DNA of 64,000 bases from an uncultured Frankineae bacterium (lineage in GTDB: Bacteria; Actinomycetota; Actinomycetes; Mycobacteriales; SCTD01): positions 1-64,000 of the forward strand of contig CADCUB010000120.1 of assembly GCA_902805775.1 (NCBI GenBank), given 5' to 3'. Position numbers and translations under genes: made by a program. Every line of letters starts with the position of its first letter. Within the stretch, counting starts at the first letter, position 1. The notes beneath the pieces are model-generated. The model worked only from the letters and a program-made list of their open reading frames with translations, did no database searches and was not told the origin of the DNA. Positions 20,082 to 31,500 of this stretch are shown here, piece after piece.

Positions 20082-21005
20082 ATGAGCGGACCGGTCGCAC
20101 GCGAGGACGCGGGGCTCGTCCCGCAGGGGGCGCGGCCGCAGCCGCCGACGGCCGAGGTGGTCGACGCCCGGGAGTCGCTCGTCGGCGGGCTGACCGTGCG
20201 GCGCGCGCTGCCCCGGGCCCGGCGGCGCACCGTCGGGGCATGGTGCTTCGTCGACCACGTCGGGCCGCTGGCCGTGGAGCCCGACGGCGGCCTCGACATC
20301 GGACCGCACCCGCACACCGGGCTGGCGACCGTGACCTACCTGCTCGAGGGCCAGGTGCTGCACCGCGACAGCCTCGGCAGCGAGCAGGTGGTCCGCCCCG
20401 GGCAGCTCAACCTGATGACCGCCGGGCGCGGCGTCGCGCACGCCGAGGAGCCGACCGGGGCCTACCGCGGCACCCTGCACGGCGTGCAGCTGTGGGTGGC
20501 GCAGCCGTCGGCGACCCGCACCGGCGAGCCGGCCTTCGAGCACCACGCCGAGCTGCCCGAGCTGGCCCTGGACGGCGCCGACGTGCGGGTGCTGGTGGGC
20601 GAGCTCGGCGCAGCGGCGTCACCGGCCCGGCGCGACAGCGACCTGCTCGGGGCCGGCGTGACGCTCGCTCCGGGCGCAGCGGTGCTGCCGCTGGCACCGG
20701 CGTACGAGCACCTCGTCGTCGTGCTCGACGGCGTCCTGCTGCTCGACGACGGCCGGCCGGTGCGGCCCGGCCAGAGCGCCTACCTCGGGACCGGCCGCGA
20801 CGAGCTGGTGCTGGCTGCGCCGGAGGGCGCCCGCGTGCTGCTGCTCGGCGGCGTGCCGTTCGGGGAGCAGATCGTCATGTGGTGGAACTTCGTGGGCCGC
20901 AGCCGGGAGGAGGTCGCCGACGCCGCGCGGGCCTGGGAGGCGGGCGACGACCGGTTCGGCGCCGTGGCGACCGGTCTCGACCGGATCCCGGCGCCCCAGC
21001 TCTAG
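20082..21005 (+). CDS. Pirin family protein
   Basis: GPHPHTGLATVTYLLEGQVLHRDSLGSEQVVRPGQLNLMTAGRGVAHAEE. Confidence 0.9.
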   Translation: MSGPVAREDAGLVPQGARPQPPTAEVVDARESLVGGLTVRRALPRARRRTVGAWCFVDHVGPLAVEPDGGLDIGPHPHTGLATVTYLLEGQVLHRDSLGSEQVVRPGQLNLMTAGRGVAHAEEPTGAYRGTLHGVQLWVAQPSATRTGEPAFEHHAELPELALDGADVRVLVGELGAAASPARRDSDLLGAGVTLAPGAAVLPLAPAYEHLVVVLDGVLLLDDGRPVRPGQSAYLGTGRDELVLAAPEGARVLLLGGVPFGEQIVMWWNFVGRSREEVADAARAWEAGDDRFGAVATGLDRIPAPQL

Positions 21006-21020
21006 GCCGGGCCGGCGGCG

Positions 21021-22040
21021 TCAGCCGGCGACGGGTGCGCCGGCGCGCAGGGGCAGCTCGGCCAGGCCCGCGAACGAGCGCAGCCGGTCGGCCGGGTCGG
21101 GGACCATCGTGGTGACCATCAGCTCGTCGGCACCGGTGTCGTCGAGCAGCCGCTCCAGCGAGGCGCGCACCGTGGCGGGCCCCCCGATGCTCTGCTGCGC
21201 CAGCCGCTGCTCGACGAAGGCCCGCTCGTGCGGTGCGTAGGGGTAGGACAGCGCCTCGGGCACGGACGGCAGGCGCCCGGGCCGTCCGCTGCGCAGCCGC
21301 AGGAACGCCAGCGCGCCCGGCATCGCCAGCTCGCGGGCCCGGTCGTCGGTGTCGGCCAGCACCACCGACGCGCAGACCATCGCGTACGGCGCCGCCAGCA
21401 CCTCGGACGGCCGGAAGTGAGCGCGGTAGAGCTCGAGCGCCTGCAGCGTCCCGTGCGGCGCGAAGTGGTGGGCGAACGAGAACGGCAGCCCGAGCAGCCC
21501 GGCGAGCCGGGCGCTGTAGCCGCTGCTGCCCAGCAGCCAGATCGCCGGGCCGTTGCCCAGCGCCGGCACCGCCTGCAGCGACGCCCAGGGGTGGCCCGGC
21601 GACCACTGACCGTCGAAGAACGAGCGCAGCGCGAGCAGCTCTGCGGCGAAGTCGTCGGCGGAGGCACCGCGCCGCAGCGCGGACGCGGTGGCGGGGTCGG
21701 TGCCCGGCGCCCGGCCGAGCCCCAGGTCGATGCGACCGGCGTGCAGCGCCTCCAGGGTGCCGAACTGCTCGGCCACGACGAGCGGCGCGTGGTTGGGCAG
21801 CATCACCCCGCCCGACCCGACGCGGATCGCGGACGTCGCCGCAGCGATCGCGCCGATGAGCACGGCCGGGGCGCTGCTGGCGACGCCTGGCATGCCGTGG
21901 TGCTCGGCCACCCAGAAGCGGCCGTACCCGAGGTGCTCGACCTCCTGCGCGAGGGCGACGGTGTCGAGCAGTGCCTGCCGGCTGCTGCCGCCGGCCGGGA
22001 CGGGGGCGAGGTCGAGCACGGACAGCGGCACCGGCGTCAT
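21021..22040 (-). CDS. LLM class flavin-dependent oxidoreductase
   Basis: 339 aa; [12 protein letters not shown]..., [58 protein letters not shown]. Confidence 0.92.
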   Translation of the reverse strand: MTPVPLSVLDLAPVPAGGSSRQALLDTVALAQEVEHLGYGRFWVAEHHGMPGVASSAPAVLIGAIAAATSAIRVGSGGVMLPNHAPLVVAEQFGTLEALHAGRIDLGLGRAPGTDPATASALRRGASADDFAAELLALRSFFDGQWSPGHPWASLQAVPALGNGPAIWLLGSSGYSARLAGLLGLPFSFAHHFAPHGTLQALELYRAHFRPSEVLAAPYAMVCASVVLADTDDRARELAMPGALAFLRLRSGRPGRLPSVPEALSYPYAPHERAFVEQRLAQQSIGGPATVRASLERLLDDTGADELMVTTMVPDPADRLRSFAGLAELPLRAGAPVAG

Positions 22041-22109
22041 GACCGGTGCAACGCCCCTGACCGCCGCGCCTTCCCGGTCACCAGGACGCTGGTCGGCCGG
22101 ACCCGAGGG

Positions 22110-23399
22110 TCACCACAGCTCGATGGACCGGGCGAAGATCCCGGCCAGGTCGTCCTCGGTGACGTCGCGGGGGCAGGTCGCGAGCAGGCGCTGCTGCTTC
22201 ATCGTCCCGTCGACCAGCGCGCCGATGTCGCCCTCGTCGAAGCCGACCGCGCCGATCCCGTTGGGGATCTCGATGTCGCGCATCAGCTCGGCGAGCACCG
22301 TGGGCAGGAACTGCGACAGGTCCGAGGGCCGGTCCGCGCCCGGTGCGAGCAGCTCCGCGGCCCGCACGTGCCGCTCGGGGGAGGCCTCGAAGGTGAAGCG
22401 GAACGCCTCCGGAGCGGTCAGCGACACCGACATGCCGTGCGGCACCATCGGCTCGTCGGCCGGGTAGTCCCGAGGGTGGAAGTCCTTGACCTGCCCGGCG
22501 ATCGGGTAGGCGTTCGCGTGCGGGATGTGGACGCCGGCGTTGCCGAAGCCCATGCCGGCGAAGGTCGCGGCGATCGCCATGTCGGCGCGGGCCTGGTCGT
22601 CGTCGCCGTGCCGGACGGCTGTGCGGAACGAGCCGGCCAGCAGCGACAGCGCCTTCTCCGACCACATGTCGGAGATCGGGTTCGACCCGCAGTAGGGCAC
22701 CCGGGCCTGCGGCGCCTTGCGCTCGTTGGTGGTGTACCAGCGTGCGGTGTAGCTCTCGAGCGCGTGGCAGAGGATGTCCATGCCGGACGCGGCCGTCACG
22801 CCGGCCGGCTGCGTGCGGGTGAGGTCGGGATCGATCACGGCGAGCGTCGGGCGCAGCCGCGCGTGGCTGATGCCGGTCTTGACCTTGAGGTGGAGCACGT
22901 CCATCACGCAGATCGTCGTGCTCTCCGAGCCCGTGCCGGTCGTCGTCGGGACGGCCACGAGGGGCTTGAGCGGCTGCGTCGGGGCCTGGCCGCCCCCGAC
23001 GGGCAGGTTGATGTAGTCCATCAGCTCGCCGGGGTTGGTGGTCATCAGGTTGATCGCCTTGGCCGTGTCGATCGCCGAGCCGCCGCCGACGGCGACGTAG
23101 GCGTCCCACGGACCGGAGGCGCGGGCCGCGTCGACGGCGGCGTTCAGCGAGACGTCCGTCGGCTCGACGTGGGCGCCGTCGTAGACCTGCGCCTCGATGC
23201 CGAACTGGGCCATCTGGTCGGCCACGCGCTGCGGGTGGCCGGTGGCGGCCACGCCCGGGTCGGTGACGACCAGGACCCGGCGGACGCCGTACGTGCTGAG
23301 GTCGAAGCCGATCTCGTCCGAGGAACCGCTGCCGAACTTGAGCATCGGCGCGCCGTAGGTGAAGACCGACTCGGGATGGGCGGGGGCGGTGCGGCTCAT
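22110..23399 (-). CDS. Iron-containing alcohol dehydrogenase (hydroxyacid-oxoacid transhydrogenase-like)
   Basis: 429 aa; YVAVGGGSAIDTAKAINLMTTNPG, AVPTTTGTGSESTTICVMD, GMDILCHALESYTARWY. Confidence 0.88.
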   Translation of the reverse strand: MSRTAPAHPESVFTYGAPMLKFGSGSSDEIGFDLSTYGVRRVLVVTDPGVAATGHPQRVADQMAQFGIEAQVYDGAHVEPTDVSLNAAVDAARASGPWDAYVAVGGGSAIDTAKAINLMTTNPGELMDYINLPVGGGQAPTQPLKPLVAVPTTTGTGSESTTICVMDVLHLKVKTGISHARLRPTLAVIDPDLTRTQPAGVTAASGMDILCHALESYTARWYTTNERKAPQARVPYCGSNPISDMWSEKALSLLAGSFRTAVRHGDDDQARADMAIAATFAGMGFGNAGVHIPHANAYPIAGQVKDFHPRDYPADEPMVPHGMSVSLTAPEAFRFTFEASPERHVRAAELLAPGADRPSDLSQFLPTVLAELMRDIEIPNGIGAVGFDEGDIGALVDGTMKQQRLLATCPRDVTEDDLAGIFARSIELW

Positions 23400-23457
23400 G
23401 AGGCGGCCTCTCGACGTCCGGCGGGGGAAACGCGGACGGAACGTACTGCGCCGGGGC

Positions 23458-25203
23458 TCAGGACTTGGCGTCGCGGCGCACCGATGCCTTGCGGCCCTTG
23501 ATCAGGGTGCCCCGCAGGGCGTCGATGACCTCCTGCGCCGCCGGTTCGGGCACCTCGACGAGCGAGAAGCGCTCGGTGATCTCGATGCCTCCGATCTGCC
23601 GGCCCGACAGGCTCGACTCACCGGTGATCGCCCCGACGAGGTCCTGCGGACGCACGCCCGCCGCACGGCCCAGGCCGACGTAGAGCCGGGTGGTCGGGCC
23701 GTCGAGGACGCGCCCCTTGCGGCCGGGTCCGCCGTCGGACCGGGACGGCGGCCCGGTGCGCGCGCGGTCGTGCCCCGGACGCTCGTGCGCCGCGCGGTCG
23801 GCGCCCGGGCGGTCGGGACGTTCGGGGCGCGCCGCCACCTCGGGGATGTCGCTGTCGTCGTCCGGGCCCGCGCCGCTGCTCGCCTCGTGGGCGAGCTTGA
23901 CGCCGGCGGCCGCCACGTCCATCACGTCGAACTCGTCGGTGAGCGCCTCGACCACGGCCCGGAAGCCGTCGAGCGAGTCCTCCAGCAGGCTCTCGCGCAG
24001 GGCCGCCCGGGTCAGCTCCAGCCGGCGCGCGCGCAGGTCCGCGACCGTCGGCACCTTCTCCATCGTGATCCTCGAGCCGGTGACCCGCTCGATCGTCTTG
24101 AGCATCCGGTGCTCGCGCGGCTCGGCCAGCGTGATCGCGACGCCCTCGCGCCCGGCCCGGCCGACGCGGCCGATCCGGTGGACGTAGGCCTCCGGCGCCG
24201 ACGGCACGTTGTAGTTGACGACGTGGGTGAGGTGCTCGACGTCGAGCCCGCGGGCGGCGACGTCGGTCGCGACGAGCAGGTCGGCGGTCTGGTTGCGCAG
24301 CCGGCCCATGACCTTGTCGCGCTGCTCCTGGCTCATCCCGCCGTGCAGCGCCTCCGCGCGGTAGCCCCGGCCGTTGAGCGTCTCGGTGAGCTGGTCGACC
24401 TCCTCCCGCGTGCGGCAGAAGACCAGCGCCGCCTCCGGCGCCTCGACGTCGAGCACGCGGCCGAGGGCGGTGGGCTTGTGCGGGCGCGCGACGACGTACG
24501 CGCTCTGGCGCACCTTGGGCGCCTGGCCCGCGGCGGGCTGCTCGCGGCGGATCTCGATGCGCACCGGGTCGCGCAGGTGGCGCCGGGCCACCCGCTCCAC
24601 GCGCGAGGGCATGGTGGCCGAGAACAGCACCGTCTGCCGGTCGGCGGGGGCGGCGTCCAGGATGGCGTCGATGTCCTCGGCGAAGCCCATGTCGAGCATC
24701 TCGTCGGCCTCGTCGAGCACCACCGTCCGCAGCGCGTCCAGGCGCAGGGTGCCGCGGTTGATGTGGTCGACGACGCGGCCGGGAGTGCCGACCACGACGT
24801 CGACGCCGCGCTCGAGCTCGCGCAGCTGGCGGCCGATCGGCTGGCCGCCGTAGACCGGCAGCACCCGGGCGCCGTCGCCGGCGCCGAACAGGTCCTTGCC
24901 GTAGCGGTGCGTGGCCTCGCTCACCTGCATGGCGAGCTCACGGGTGGGGGCGAGCACGAGGCTGACCGGAGCGCTGCCCCGCCCGCGCCGCTGCAGGCCC
25001 TGCAGCAGCGGCAGCGCGAAGGCTGCGGTCTTGCCGGTTCCGGTCGCCGCCTGCCCGAGCAGGTCGCGGCCCTCGAGCAGCGGCGGGACGGCCTCCCGCT
25101 GGATCGGCGTCGGCTCCTCGTAGCCGAGCGCCGTGAGCGCCGACAGCAGCTCCGGGCGCAGCTCGAGGTCGGCGAAGGTGCCGGCGGCCTCGGCCGTGGT
25201 CAT
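23458..25203 (-). CDS. DEAD/DEAH box RNA helicase with DbpA-type C-terminal RNA-binding domain
   Basis: GLGRAAGVRPQDLVGAITGESSLSGRQIGGIEITERFSLVEVP C-terminus; AATGTGKTAAF and DEADEMLDMGF; ATG at 25203. Confidence 0.93.
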   Translation of the reverse strand: MTTAEAAGTFADLELRPELLSALTALGYEEPTPIQREAVPPLLEGRDLLGQAATGTGKTAAFALPLLQGLQRRGRGSAPVSLVLAPTRELAMQVSEATHRYGKDLFGAGDGARVLPVYGGQPIGRQLRELERGVDVVVGTPGRVVDHINRGTLRLDALRTVVLDEADEMLDMGFAEDIDAILDAAPADRQTVLFSATMPSRVERVARRHLRDPVRIEIRREQPAAGQAPKVRQSAYVVARPHKPTALGRVLDVEAPEAALVFCRTREEVDQLTETLNGRGYRAEALHGGMSQEQRDKVMGRLRNQTADLLVATDVAARGLDVEHLTHVVNYNVPSAPEAYVHRIGRVGRAGREGVAITLAEPREHRMLKTIERVTGSRITMEKVPTVADLRARRLELTRAALRESLLEDSLDGFRAVVEALTDEFDVMDVAAAGVKLAHEASSGAGPDDDSDIPEVAARPERPDRPGADRAAHERPGHDRARTGPPSRSDGGPGRKGRVLDGPTTRLYVGLGRAAGVRPQDLVGAITGESSLSGRQIGGIEITERFSLVEVPEPAAQEVIDALRGTLIKGRKASVRRDAKS

Positions 25204-25379
25204 GGGAGCGCTCCTCGAGGGGTGGTGCGGCGGGGCTCCCAGTGTGCGGGGTGCGCGTCGGGGCCAGGCAGGCAGGGCACAGCGGGCCCGATCGGTGCGG
25301 TCCGCGACGCCACCCTCCTGCGGGTGGTCAGCGCGGGCCGGGCCCGCGCTCGATCCACGTGCACCCGCTGCCGAGCGCG

Positions 25380-27731
25380 CTACTCCCGGGTGTCGGGCTC
25401 CCGGCCCGTCGGCTGAGGGGGCTGGGCGAGCAGCGGCGCCCGCCGTCGCCACGGGCGGACGACCGGCTCCTCGGCGCTCAGCTGCACCCGCTCGCCCGCG
25501 ATCAGCAGGTCGACGACGGCGTCGGCGCCGTCGCGCAGCTCCACCCGCACCTGCGAGCCGGTCACCTCGACGAGCACCCGCATGCCGTGCCAGTGCAGGC
25601 GGAACGCCAGCCGGGTCATCCCGTCCGGCAGCTGCGGGTCGATGCTCAGCGTCGACTCCTCGATCGCCATGCCGCCGAAGCCGTCGACGAGGGCGCTCCA
25701 GGCGCCGGCCATCGACGCCATGTGCAGGCCGTCCCGGGCGTTGCCGTGCAGGTCGCGCAGGTCGACCAGCGCAGCCTCGTGCAGGTAGTCGTGCGCGAGC
25801 TCGAGGTGACCGGTGCGCGCGCACATCACCGACTGGGTGCAGGCCGACAGCGACGAGTCGCGGACGGTCCGGCGCTCGTAGTAGTCGACGTTGCGCGCCT
25901 TCTGCCCCTCGTCGAAGGCCTCCGGGCACCAGTGCATGGCCAGCACGAGGTCGGCCTGCTTGACGACCTGCGTGCGGTAGAGCTGGAAGTACGGCACGTG
26001 GAGCAGCAGGGGGTAGTCGTCCTTGGAGGCCTCGAAGTCCCACTCCGCGTAGCGCGTGAACGACTCCGACTGCGGGTGCACGCCCAGGTCGGCGTCGTAG
26101 GGGATGTGCACCGCCTTGGCGGCGTCGCGCCAGGAGGCCGTCTCCTCGGTGCTGGCGCCGAGAGTGCGGGCGCGGCCGGGGTTGCGGGCGCAGGCGTCGG
26201 CTGCCGCGCGCAGGTTGCGCGCTGCCATGAGGTTGGTGAACACGTTGTCGTCCACCACCGCCGTGTACTCGTCGGGGCCGGTGACACCGTCGATGTGCCA
26301 CGCGCCGCGGGCGTCGTGGTGACCGAGGCTCATCCAGAGCCGCGCCGTCTCGACGAGCAGCTCGAGACCGCCGTCGTCCTCGAAGGACGTGTCGCCGGTC
26401 ATGAGGCGGTAGCGCTCAGCGGCGAACGCGATGACCGCGTTGACGTGGAAGGCGGCGGTGCCGGCCGGCCAGTAGGCCGAGCACTCCTGGCCGCGGATGG
26501 TCCGCCACGGGAAGGCCGCGCCGCGCAGGCCGAGCAGCTCGGCCCGCTCCTTGGCCAGGTCGAGCGTCGAGTGGCGCCAGCGCAGGACGTCGGCGGCGGC
26601 GTCCGGAGCCGTGGCGGTGAGCGTGGCGAGCACGAAGCCCTCGGTGTCCCAGAACGCGTGGCCGTCGTAGCCCGGGCCGGTGAGCCCCTTGGCGGGGACG
26701 GCCCGGCGCTCGGCCCGCGCTCCCGCCTGCAGGATGTGGAACAGCCCGAAGCGCACCGCCTGCTGCACGACCGGGTCGCCGTCGACCTCGACGTCGGCGC
26801 CGTCCCAGAAGTCGTCGAGGTAGGCCCGCTGGCCGGCGAGCAGGCCCTCCCAGCCGCTGTAGCGCGCGCTGGTCAGCGCCGCCGCGACCTGGTCGCGCAC
26901 CGCCGGCACGGAGCGCACGCTGGACCAGCCGTACGCCAGGAACTTCACGACCCGCAGGACCTCACCGGCGGCCAGTCCGCAGACGATCGTGGTCCGTGCC
27001 CAGTCGGGGCGTGCGTCGGTCTCCTCGGTCATCCGTCCGGGGGCGGTGACCACGTGGTCCATGCCGGCAGCCATCAGCAGCTCGCTGCTGCGGGTGCGGT
27101 GCACGAGCAGGGCACCGTGCTGCTCGACGTCCTGCTCGACGGCCACGAGCGGCTTGTCCAGCGCCGCCGCCACCCGGGGGTCGCCGGTCAGGTGCGGCTG
27201 CTCCTCGTTCGCGACCAGCTCGGACTGCACGGTGATCCGCACGTCCTCGTCGACGGCCTCCACCTCGTAGGAGATGGCCGCCACGGCGCGGTGCGCGAAC
27301 GAGACCAGGCGCGTGGAGCGCAGGCGGACGCGCTTGCCGGCGGGGGAGATCCAGTCGGCGCAGCGCGAGAGCGTCCCGGCGCGCAGGTCCAGCGTGCGCT
27401 CGTGCTGCAGCAGCTCGCCGTAGCGGACGTCGAAGGGCTCGTCGTCGACGAGCAGGCGCAGCAGCTTGCCGTTGGTGACGTCGACGACCGTCTGCCCGTC
27501 CTCGGGGTAGCCGTAGCCGGCCTCGGCGTAGGGCAGCGGCCGGCTCTCGTAGTAGGAGTTGAGGTAGGTGCCCGGGATCGCGTGGGGCTCGCCCTCGTCG
27601 AGGTTGCCGCGCAGCCCGATGTGGCCGTTGCTGAGCGCGAACACCGACTCGGTCTGCGCCAGGACCTCGAGGGCGAGGTGCGGCTCGCGCACGCACCAGG
27701 GGTCGACCGGGAAGGTGCCGGTGGTGATCAT
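25380..27731 (-). CDS. Glycoside hydrolase family 65 (disaccharide phosphorylase type)
   Basis: 783 aa from ATG 27731; [92 protein letters not shown]. Confidence 0.92.
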   Translation of the reverse strand: MITTGTFPVDPWCVREPHLALEVLAQTESVFALSNGHIGLRGNLDEGEPHAIPGTYLNSYYESRPLPYAEAGYGYPEDGQTVVDVTNGKLLRLLVDDEPFDVRYGELLQHERTLDLRAGTLSRCADWISPAGKRVRLRSTRLVSFAHRAVAAISYEVEAVDEDVRITVQSELVANEEQPHLTGDPRVAAALDKPLVAVEQDVEQHGALLVHRTRSSELLMAAGMDHVVTAPGRMTEETDARPDWARTTIVCGLAAGEVLRVVKFLAYGWSSVRSVPAVRDQVAAALTSARYSGWEGLLAGQRAYLDDFWDGADVEVDGDPVVQQAVRFGLFHILQAGARAERRAVPAKGLTGPGYDGHAFWDTEGFVLATLTATAPDAAADVLRWRHSTLDLAKERAELLGLRGAAFPWRTIRGQECSAYWPAGTAAFHVNAVIAFAAERYRLMTGDTSFEDDGGLELLVETARLWMSLGHHDARGAWHIDGVTGPDEYTAVVDDNVFTNLMAARNLRAAADACARNPGRARTLGASTEETASWRDAAKAVHIPYDADLGVHPQSESFTRYAEWDFEASKDDYPLLLHVPYFQLYRTQVVKQADLVLAMHWCPEAFDEGQKARNVDYYERRTVRDSSLSACTQSVMCARTGHLELAHDYLHEAALVDLRDLHGNARDGLHMASMAGAWSALVDGFGGMAIEESTLSIDPQLPDGMTRLAFRLHWHGMRVLVEVTGSQVRVELRDGADAVVDLLIAGERVQLSAEEPVVRPWRRRAPLLAQPPQPTGREPDTRE

Positions 27732-28465
27732 GCGAGCAGCTCCTCGAGGTCGAGCACGACGACGTCTGCGCCCTGTGCCTTGAGCGCCTCGGACTGGCCG
27801 ACGCGGTCGACACCGACCACGTAGCCGAACTCCCCCGCCCGACCGGCCTGCACGCCGGCGAGGGCGTCCTCGAAGACCACCGACTCGGCCGCGGTCACCC
27901 CCAGGTCGGCCGCCGCCGCGAGGAAGGTGTCGGGAGCCGGCTTGCCCGGCAGCGACCGCTCCCGGGCGGTGAGCCCGTCGACCCGCAGCTCGATGAACTC
28001 CGCCAGCCCGGTGACCTCCAGCACCTGCGCGGTGTTGGCGCTGCTGGACACCACGGCGCGCCGCAGGCCGGCGTCCCGCGCGGCCTGCAGGTAGCGGCGG
28101 CTGCCCTCGTAGACGCGCACGCCGTCCCGCTCGATGGTGGCGAGCAGCAGCTCGTTCTTGCGGTTGCCGACGCCCCACACCGTGTCGGCGTCGGGCGGGT
28201 CGTCGGCCGTGCCCTCGTCCAGGACGATGGCGCGGCTGGCGAGGAAGCTGCGCACGCCGTCCTCGCGCTTCTTGCCGTCGACGAAGTCGTTGTAGTCGCC
28301 GCCGGAGTCGAACTCGACGAACGGCTCGCCGCTCGCGTCGGCGCGTCGGCGCAGGAACTCGTCGAAGGTCTGCTTCCACGCGCGGTTGTGCACCGCAGCC
28401 GTGTCCGTGAGGACGCCGTCGAGGTCGAACAAGCAGGCCTTGACGCCGTCGGGGAGTCCGATCAC
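27728..28465 (-). CDS. HAD family, beta-phosphoglucomutase-like hydrolase
   Basis: 245 aa; [30 protein letters not shown]; 4-bp overlap with GH65. Confidence 0.9.
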   Translation of the reverse strand: MIGLPDGVKACLFDLDGVLTDTAAVHNRAWKQTFDEFLRRRADASGEPFVEFDSGGDYNDFVDGKKREDGVRSFLASRAIVLDEGTADDPPDADTVWGVGNRKNELLLATIERDGVRVYEGSRRYLQAARDAGLRRAVVSSSANTAQVLEVTGLAEFIELRVDGLTARERSLPGKPAPDTFLAAAADLGVTAAESVVFEDALAGVQAGRAGEFGYVVGVDRVGQSEALKAQGADVVVLDLEELLA

Positions 28466-28525
28466 GTGGTCCTCCTAGCGGGTGTCCGCCGATCATGCCC
28501 CGCGCGGGCCACGCCTATCGTGGAG

Positions 28526-31500
28526 ATGAGGATGTCGAGCGCCCTGGACCCGCAACCGGTCGGAGCGCAGCGCGAGCTGCACGACCGGCTGGCCCCGCTG
28601 CTGCTGCGCGACGCCCGCCGGCTGTCGCGGCGGCTCGAGGAGCTGCGACGGCGGCCGGACCGGCGTGCGGCGTTCGAGCGCGACCTCGAGGCCGCCGAGG
28701 AGCGGCTCGCCCGACGGCAGGCGGCGGTGCCGACCCGCATCGTCTACCCCGAGACGCTGCCGGTGTCCGAGCGGCGCGACGACATCGCCGCCGCCATCCG
28801 GGACGCGCAGGTCGTCGTGATCGCGGGCGAGACCGGCTCGGGGAAGACCACGCAGATCCCGAAGATCTGCCTCGAGCTCGGCCGGGGCGTACGAGGGCTC
28901 ATCGGCCACACGCAGCCCCGCCGGATCGCGGCCCGCTCGGTCGCCGAGCGCATCGCCGAGGAGCTCGAGGTCCCGCTGGGGTCGACCGTCGGCTACACGG
29001 TGCGCTTCCACGACCAGGTCGGGGACGACACGCTGGTCAAGCTCATGACCGACGGTGTGCTGCTCGCCGAGATCGCCCGCGACCGGGACCTCATGGCCTA
29101 CGACACGATCATCGTCGACGAGGCGCACGAGCGGTCGCTGAACATCGACTTCCTGCTCGGCTACCTCAGCCAGCTGCTGGTCCGCAGGCCCGAGCTCAAG
29201 CTGGTCATCACCAGCGCGACGATCGACCCGCAGCGCTTCGCCGACCACTTCGGCGGCGCGCCGGTGCTCGAGGTGTCGGGCCGCGGCTTCCCGGTGGAGG
29301 TCCGCTACCGGCCGATGGTCGACGACGACGTCGACCAGGTGCAGGCGGTCGTGGACGCGGTCGACGAGCTGTCCGGCGAGGGTCCCGGCGACGTGCTGGT
29401 GTTCCTGTCCGGCGAGCGCGAGATCCGCGACACCGCCGACGCGCTGAGGGCTGCGGTGCCGGAGGGCACGGAGGTCGTGCCGCTGTTCGCCCGGCTGTCC
29501 GCCGCCGAGCAGCACCGGGTGTTCGCGCCCCACCCGGGCCGGCGGATCGTGCTGGCGACCAACGTCGCCGAGACCTCCCTGACGGTGCCGGGCATCCGCT
29601 ACGTGGTCGACGCCGGCACCGCCCGCATCTCCCGCTACAGCCAGCGCACCAAGGTCCAGCGCCTGCCCATCGAGCCGATCAGCCAGGCGTCGGCGACCCA
29701 GCGCGCCGGCCGCTGCGGCCGCGTGGCACCCGGCATCTGCATCCGGCTGTACGAGGAGGACGACCTCCTCGCCCGTCCCGAGTTCACCGATCCCGAGATC
29801 CTGCGCACGAACCTGGCGTCGGTGATCCTGCAGATGACCGCGCTCGGGCTCGGCGACATCGCCGCGTTCCCCTTCGTCGAGCCGCCGGACCGGCGCAACG
29901 TCAAGGACGGCGTCGACCTGCTCGTCGAGCTCGGCGCGCTCGACCCGGCGCAGGACGACGCGCGTCGGCGGCTGACCCGGCTCGGGCGGACGCTGGCGCA
30001 GCTGCCCGTCGACCCGCGCCTGGCGCGCATGGTCGTCGAGGCCGACCGCAACGGCTGCGTGCGCGACGTGCTCGTCATCGCGGCCGCGCTGTCGATCCAG
30101 GACCCCCGCGAGCGCCCGCAGGACCGGCAGCAGGCCGCCGCCGAGATGCACGCCCGGTTCGCCGACGAGTCCTCCGACTTCCTGGCCTACCTCAACCTGT
30201 GGCGCTACCTGCAGGAGCAGCAGAAGGCGCTGTCGTCCAGCGCCTTCCGGCGGCTGTGCAAGAAGGAGTTCCTCAACCACCTGCGGGTGCGGGAGTGGCA
30301 GGACCTGCACAGCCAGCTGCGTCGTTCGCTGTCGTCGCTGGACCTGCGGCTCGAGCACAACCCGACGAACGCCGACGCGGTCCACGCGTCGCTGCTCGCG
30401 GGCCTGCTCAGCCACGTCGGGCTGCGCGACGTGGAGAAGCGCGAGTACGTCGGTGCACGCGGTGCCCGCTTCGCCCTCGTGCCGTCGTCGGCGCTGGCGA
30501 AGAAGGCCCCGCAGTGGGTCATGGCGGCCGAGCTGGTCGAGACCAACCGCATGTGGGGCCGGGTCGCGGCCCGGGTCGACCCGTCCTGGGTCGAGCGCGC
30601 CGGCGCCCACCTGGTGAAGCGGCACTACTCCGAGCCGCACTGGGAGCGCAAGCGCGCCGGAGTGGTGGCCTTCGAGCGGGTGACGCTGTACGGCATCCCC
30701 GTCGTCGCGCAGCGCAAGGTCGACTTCGGGCGCATCGCGCCGGTGCTCTCGCGGGAGATGTTCATCCGGTCGGCGCTGGTCGAGGGCGACTGGGACACCC
30801 GTCACGCGTTCTTCGCCGCCAACCGGGCGCTGCTGGACGACGTCGAGGAGCTCGAGCACCGCGCCCGCCGCCGGGACATCGTGGTCGACGACGAGGCGCT
30901 GTACGCCTTCTACGACGCGCGCATCCCCGCAGACGTCGTGAGCGGGCGGCACTTCGACGCCTGGTGGAAGAAGGCCAGGCACGAGCAGCCCGACCTGCTG
31001 ACGTTCACGATGGCCGACCTCGTCAGTGGTGAGGCGGCAGCGCTGTCGGCGCTCGACCACCCCGACGTGTGGGTGCAGGGCGACCTGCGGCTGCCGCTGA
31101 CCTACTCCTTCGAGCCGGGCTCGGACGCCGACGGCGTCACCGTCCACATCCCCGTCGACGTGCTGAACCAGCTGTCGCCGGAGGGCTTCGACTGGCAGGT
31201 GCCCGGGCTGCGGCACGAGCTCGTCACCGCGCTGATCAAGTCGCTGCCCAAGTCGCTGCGTGTGCGGTGCGTGCCCGCGCCCGACACCGCCGCGCACGTG
31301 CTCGCCGTCGTCGAGCCGCGCTCGCGCCCCCTGCTCGACGCGCTCGAGAGCGAGCTGCTGAACACCAAGCGGATCGACGTGCGGCGCGAGGACTGGCAGC
31401 TCGACAAGGTCCCGGACCACCTGCGCATGACGTTCCGGGTGGAGGACGCCCGTGGCCGCACACTGGCCGAGGGCAAGGACCTCGCGGCGCTGCAGCGTTC

